Source: an uncultured Caulobacteraceae bacterium (GTDB lineage: Bacteria; Pseudomonadota; Alphaproteobacteria; Caulobacterales; Caulobacteraceae). From it: a DNA stretch of 10,272 nucleotides. The notes under the pieces are model-generated. The model was not told the DNA's origin. It saw only the letters and a program-made list of their open reading frames with translations, and did not search any database. This document shows, in pieces, positions 6,883-10,272 of this stretch (position 1 is its first letter; the number at the start of each line of letters is the position of its first letter). The translations under genes were made by a program, and so were the position numbers. Where the stretch lies: assembly GCA_903884915.1 (NCBI GenBank), contig CAISGS010000188.1, positions 1-10,272 of the forward strand, given 5' to 3'.

Positions 6883-7515
6883 TCACCCTGGAAAGGCAAC
6901 GACAGCGGCGGCAGCGCGGGCGGTAATCTCGCCCCAATTTCCCGCACGGATCAGGTCCAGCGGCGCAATCCAAGTGCCGCCCACACAAAGCACATTGGGC
7001 TCGGCCAGATAGGCGCCGGCATTGTCCAAACTCACCCCGCCGGTCGGACAGAACATGGCCTCGCCCAGCGGCCCAGCCAGCGCCCGAAGCATGGGCACGC
7101 CGCCCACAATCGAGGCGGGGAACAGTTTCATCGTGGTCATGCCTGCGGCCAACACGGCCATCACTTCAGACGCCGTGGCCACGCCGGGCACAAACGGAAT
7201 GGACGAGGTCTTGGCGGCGGCGAGCAGCTTAGGCGTTGATCCCGGCGATAGGGCAAAGCTCGCGCCCGCCTCGGCTACCGCGTGCAGATCCGCAGGCGAC
7301 AGAACTGTACCGGCCCCCACCGCCATCTGCGGCACGTGACGGGCGATGGCCTCAATTCCAGGCAAACCGGCCTGGGTGCGCAAGGTCACCTCAATAGCGG
7401 TAAGGCCCCCTTCGAGCAGGGCATGGGCCAAGGGGATGGCCTGATCGGCCGTCTCAATCGTCACCACTGGCATGATCCGCGCCTTGCGAAACAGGGCCTG
7501 TATATCCACGGTCAT
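6883..7515 (-). CDS. eda: 2-dehydro-3-deoxy-6-phosphogluconate (KDPG) aldolase
   Basis: A class I aldolase of the Entner-Doudoroff pathway that splits KDPG into pyruvate and glyceraldehyde 3-phosphate in the cytosol. It is 210 aa, the usual length, with a TIM-barrel fold. Seen in the sequence are IEVTLRT (41-47) with general acid/base E42, VGAGTVL (66-72), Schiff-base lysine K130 in MKLFPAS, phosphate-binding CPTGGV (156-161) and GGTW (179-182). These match E. coli Eda, where the corresponding residues are E45 and K133. The start codon overlaps the glk stop as ATGA, indicating translational coupling; the only SD-like AGGA is rather far upstream (11 nt). An XRE regulator follows 5 nt after the stop. 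The retained catalytic pair makes the call firm, though some family members also act on 4-hydroxy-2-oxoglutarate. Confidence 0.95.
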   Translation of the reverse strand: MTVDIQALFRKARIMPVVTIETADQAIPLAHALLEGGLTAIEVTLRTQAGLPGIEAIARHVPQMAVGAGTVLSPADLHAVAEAGASFALSPGSTPKLLAAAKTSSIPFVPGVATASEVMAVLAAGMTTMKLFPASIVGGVPMLRALAGPLGEAMFCPTGGVSLDNAGAYLAEPNVLCVGGTWIAPLDLIRAGNWGEITARAAAAVVAFPG

Positions 7516-8519
7516 AGGGGCGACATTCCTTGGACTTGGGCGGGAAATAGCAGATTGGCCGCGCCCAACAGGCCAGGCTGGGGGTGGCGGATCAGGGCGA
7601 TGGGCAGGGTCGTCAGCAGGTGCTGCGACCGGCCCTTGGCCTCAAACCGTGAGCGAACCGCTGCTGTATTCAAGAACGGGGTCATGCGCGGCGCCATGCC
7701 GCCCGCAATGGCGACAGCCGAGGCCCCATGGATAAGCGCAACATCGCTCAGCACTGAGCCAAGGATCAGACAGAACCGTTCGACCGCCTCGACGGCCAAG
7801 GGGTCGCTGGCCAACAGGGCCGCTTCTAGGATCGCCGGAGCCCCGGGCGAGGTCTTGGCCGTCCCTCTAATTTCCGACAGGGCCTCATAGAGATGGCCCA
7901 GTCCCGGCCCCGACAGGATCCGCTCATTGGAGATGCGCGGGAACTTGCCGAGCAGGAGCCGCAGGATTTCGATCTCCAAGCCATCAATGGGGGCAAAGCT
8001 GACATGCCCGCCTTCACTGGCCAAGATCACCTCTGCCCCGTCCTTGGTCAGCATCCGGCCACCGACGCCAAGGCCAGTGCCGGGCCCAACAATCGATACG
8101 ACACCCGTCAGCCGCTCCGGCCAAGCTGGACCGGGAAGCGATTCCACATCCTTTGCCGTTAGGGCGCCAATCGAATGACCAATGGCGGTAAAGTCATTGA
8201 CCACCTCGAACCGGTCCAGACCAAAGGTCTGTTTCAAGCCCTCGATGCTGAAGGACCAGTCGCGATTGGTCAGCTTGACCTGATCGCCGGTGATCGGACA
8301 GGCCACACCAAACGCCGCTTGGGTTGGACGTAAATCAGGCTCGAGTCCCTCCAGATAGGCCTGAAGACAGAGGGCTAGGGTGGGAAAGTCTTCAGCAGCC
8401 AAGTCCTGCCGATGGTCGAGACTCAGGGTGCCGTCCGATGCTCTGTGAGCAAGGGCAAAACGGGCATTGGTTCCGCCAATATCCGCGACCAGTCCGATCT
8501 GTGAGGTCCTAACCGTCAT
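7512..8519 (-). CDS. glk: Glucokinase
   Basis: An ATP-dependent glucokinase of the bacterial Glk family (not the ROK type). It phosphorylates glucose to glucose 6-phosphate and so feeds the ED pathway. It has 335 aa, slightly longer than E. coli Glk (321). Visible motifs are the phosphate-binding DIGGTNARF (13-21), LTNRDW (83-88), catalytic VVNDF with N108 and D109 (E. coli N99/D100), GPGTGLG (145-151), sugar-binding EGGH (169-172), E199 in NERILSGPG, and GGM (273-275) of the adenosine site. The gene lies between edd and eda. Its AGGA ribosome site (8527-8530) overlaps the edd stop codon, 7 nt before the ATG, and its own stop overlaps the eda start. Internal, unphosphorylated glucose is the likely substrate, implying glucose uptake without a PTS (inference). 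Confidence 0.94.
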   Translation of the reverse strand: MTVRTSQIGLVADIGGTNARFALAHRASDGTLSLDHRQDLAAEDFPTLALCLQAYLEGLEPDLRPTQAAFGVACPITGDQVKLTNRDWSFSIEGLKQTFGLDRFEVVNDFTAIGHSIGALTAKDVESLPGPAWPERLTGVVSIVGPGTGLGVGGRMLTKDGAEVILASEGGHVSFAPIDGLEIEILRLLLGKFPRISNERILSGPGLGHLYEALSEIRGTAKTSPGAPAILEAALLASDPLAVEAVERFCLILGSVLSDVALIHGASAVAIAGGMAPRMTPFLNTAAVRSRFEAKGRSQHLLTTLPIALIRHPQPGLLGAANLLFPAQVQGMSPL

Positions 8520-8526
8520 CTCAACA

Positions 8527-8530
8527 TCCT
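8527..8530 (-). promoter_or_regulatory. glk Shine-Dalgarno embedded in the edd stop codon
   Basis: On the minus strand TTTAGGATGTTGAG precedes the glk ATG. The TAG stop of edd (8531-8529) shares two bases with AGGA, which lies 7 nt before the start. This arrangement favours re-initiation and a fixed Edd:Glk ratio. Confidence 0.6.
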
Positions 8531-10272
8531 AAACCGGGCTAAAGAAGCCGCCGCCGCGATCTGCGGGCAAGGCAGCGGCTCTAAAGCCTGCAAACAGTTC
8601 ACGCCCAAGTCCCTGACCTAAGCGGGCATCAGGCACAAAGGCTGGCCGGGCCGCCAGCACATCGGCGGCCACCTCGACCTGTAAAAGGCCCTGCTCTGCA
8701 TCTAACAGGACCATGTCACCGTCAATGATCTTGCCAATCACGCCGCCATCCAGCGCTTCGGGCGTTAGGTGGATCGCGGCGGGCACCTTACCCGAGGCCC
8801 CGGACATGCGACCATCCGTGATCAGGCCCACCCTTTGGCCTCGGTCGAGCAAGGCCCCCAGAACCGGGGTCAGATTGTGCAGTTCGGGCATACCATTGGC
8901 GCGGGGCCCTTGCCCCACCACCACAGCGACGAAATCACCGGTTAATTCACCAGCCTCAAATGCTGCCTGAAGCGCCTCTTGGCTGGCAAAGACCTTGGCC
9001 GGAGCGCGAACCCGGTGATCCTGCGGCTTGAGGGCCGAGGTCTTGAGCACGGCGCGGCCAAGATTGCCGGACAGAAGGGCCATGCCGCCGTGGGGTGAGA
9101 AGGGATCAGAGGCTGGTCGCAGGACCGAGAGATCTAGGCTCTCGCGCGCTGCTGGCCGCCACCACAGCACCTCACCGTCGAGCCAAGGCTCCTGCGTCTG
9201 CCGACGCAGGCCAAAGCCGCTGACGGTCTGGACATCCTCATGCAGCAGGCCCGCCTCGATCAATTCTCGAAACAGGAACCCGCAGCCGCCCGCCGCTTGG
9301 AAATGGTTGATGTCGGCAACGCCGTTTGGATAGATCCGCGCCAGTAGCGGCGTGACATGGGAAAGCTCGGCAATGTCCTGCCAAGTCAGATGAATGCCCG
9401 CCGCCGCCGCCATGGCCACCAGATGCAGGGTATGGTTGGTCGAGCCCCCCGTCGCCAGCAGCGCCACCGTGGCATTGACCATCGACTTGACCGTCACCAC
9501 CGCGTGGAAGGGCGTATAGTCCTCACCCAAGGCGCTGATCGCCACCGCCCTTAGGGTCGCAGCACGGGTTAAGGCAGTCCGCAGGGGCGTGTTCGGAGCG
9601 ACAAAGGCCGCGCCCGGCAGATGCAGACCCATGGCCTCCATCAACATCTGGTTGGAATTGGCCGTGCCATAAAAGGTGCAGGTGCCCGGCGCGTGATAGG
9701 AAGCGGCCTCGGCCTCCAACAGCTCAGCCCGGCTGGCCTCGCCCAGGGCATAGCGCTGACGCACCTTGGCCTTGTCCGGATTGGGAAGACCTGACGCCAT
9801 CGGCCCAGAGGGCACAAACAGACTGCCCAGATGTCCAAACCGGGCCGCAGCGATAAAGAGGCCCGGCACGATCTTATCGCAGATACCCAGATAGAGGGCG
9901 GCGTCAAACACATCGTGCGACAGGCCAATGGCGGCCGACATGGCCACGACGTCGCGGCTAATCAGAGACAGCTCCATGCCGCCCCGGCCTTGGGTCACCC
10001 CATCGCACATGGCCGGAACCCCGCCTGCCACCTGAGCTGTGGCCACAACCTCGCGGGCTGCTGCCTTGATCTGGTCGGGATAGGTCTCATAGGGCTGATG
10101 GGCCGAGAGCATGTCGTTATAGGCTGTGACAATGCCGATATTGGGGCGCTCGGCCAGCTTAAGGGTCAGCTTTTCCCAGCCCTCGTCGGCGGCGGCAAAC
10201 CCGTGGGCCTGATTGCCACAGCTCAGTCGTCCGCGCGCCGTGCCTGAAGCCGCAGCCTCGTGCATCTGGGCC
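8529..10272 (-). CDS. edd: 6-phosphogluconate dehydratase, N terminus cut by window edge
   Basis: An Edd-type dehydratase of the IlvD/Edd family that turns 6-phosphogluconate into KDPG with the help of an iron-sulfur cluster. About 580 residues are visible; E. coli Edd has about 603. By alignment some 10-35 N-terminal residues lie beyond the right edge. Reading continues to the edge without a stop, and the ATG at 10265 is probably internal because no ribosome site can be judged. Numbering from that Met, hallmarks are CGNQAHG (16-22), [12 protein letters not shown] (49-60), MCDGVTQG (86-93), GICDKIVPG (127-135), [15 protein letters not shown] (189-203), ATGGSTNHT (271-279), [14 protein letters not shown] (398-411) and [12 protein letters not shown] (484-495). 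C87, C129 and C196 are candidate cluster ligands. It is the first visible gene of the ED block; zwf and pgl would be expected upstream. Confidence 0.95.
   Translation of the reverse strand, partial: AQMHEAAASGTARGRLSCGNQAHGFAAADEGWEKLTLKLAERPNIGIVTAYNDMLSAHQPYETYPDQIKAAAREVVATAQVAGGVPAMCDGVTQGRGGMELSLISRDVVAMSAAIGLSHDVFDAALYLGICDKIVPGLFIAAARFGHLGSLFVPSGPMASGLPNPDKAKVRQRYALGEASRAELLEAEAASYHAPGTCTFYGTANSNQMLMEAMGLHLPGAAFVAPNTPLRTALTRAATLRAVAISALGEDYTPFHAVVTVKSMVNATVALLATGGSTNHTLHLVAMAAAAGIHLTWQDIAELSHVTPLLARIYPNGVADINHFQAAGGCGFLFRELIEAGLLHEDVQTVSGFGLRRQTQEPWLDGEVLWWRPAARESLDLSVLRPASDPFSPHGGMALLSGNLGRAVLKTSALKPQDHRVRAPAKVFASQEALQAAFEAGELTGDFVAVVVGQGPRANGMPELHNLTPVLGALLDRGQRVGLITDGRMSGASGKVPAAIHLTPEALDGGVIGKIIDGDMVLLDAEQGLLQVEVAADVLAARPAFVPDARLGQGLGRELFAGFRAAALPADRGGGFFSPV

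Noticed and set aside
6878..6988. N-terminal extension of the XRE regulator to an ATG at 6988
   Set aside because: The extra 37 residues are Arg/Cys-rich, lie almost wholly inside eda in another frame and have no family counterpart. The ATG at 6877 has a suitable ribosome site.
10263..10265. ATG at 10265 as the true edd start
   Set aside because: The frame stays open to the window edge, and the family normally has more residues before the CGNxAHG motif. It is most likely an internal Met.

Overview
The window reads as an ordinary stretch of a GC-rich (about 60% by eye) alphaproteobacterial chromosome. Caulobacterales or Sphingomonadales are my best guesses. This rests on the edd-glk-eda order, the protein flavour (DctA, SdsA-type alkylsulfatase, Nramp-like transporter) and a GC-rich intergenic palindrome of a type common in those groups. 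The taxon is an inference, not a match to a known genome. All nine genes lie on the minus strand, so transcription runs from the right edge to the left edge. No RNA gene, insertion sequence, prophage, CRISPR array or gap over 300 bases was found; the longest space between genes is under 100 bases.

Right part (10272 to 6578): an Entner-Doudoroff block read as edd (cut by the window edge), glk, eda, then a small XRE-type regulator. The genes are tightly packed: a 9-nt gap with the ribosome site on the edd stop codon, an ATGA overlap, then a 5-nt gap. Glucokinase makes glucose 6-phosphate, Edd makes KDPG, and Eda splits it to pyruvate and glyceraldehyde 3-phosphate. zwf and pgl, usual partners, would be expected just beyond the right edge.

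Middle part (6494 to 3888): a carboxymuconolactone-decarboxylase-like protein followed by an exported metallo-beta-lactamase-fold alkylsulfatase with a full set of zinc ligands. They are 42 nt apart and may be co-transcribed.

Left part (3812 to 85): an Nramp-family transporter that lacks the usual metal-selecting residues, a DctA-type C4-dicarboxylate symporter preceded by a perfect 18-bp dyad, and a zinc-less MDR oxidoreductase. A paired GC-rich palindrome sits at the very left edge and runs off the window.

Together the genes suggest carbon scavenging: sugars through the ED pathway, sulfate esters by periplasmic hydrolysis, and dicarboxylates by DctA. I see no convincing new multi-gene system. 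The points worth a second look are the regulator coupled to the ED operon, the altered Nramp site, the dctA dyad, the sulfatase pair and the edge palindrome.
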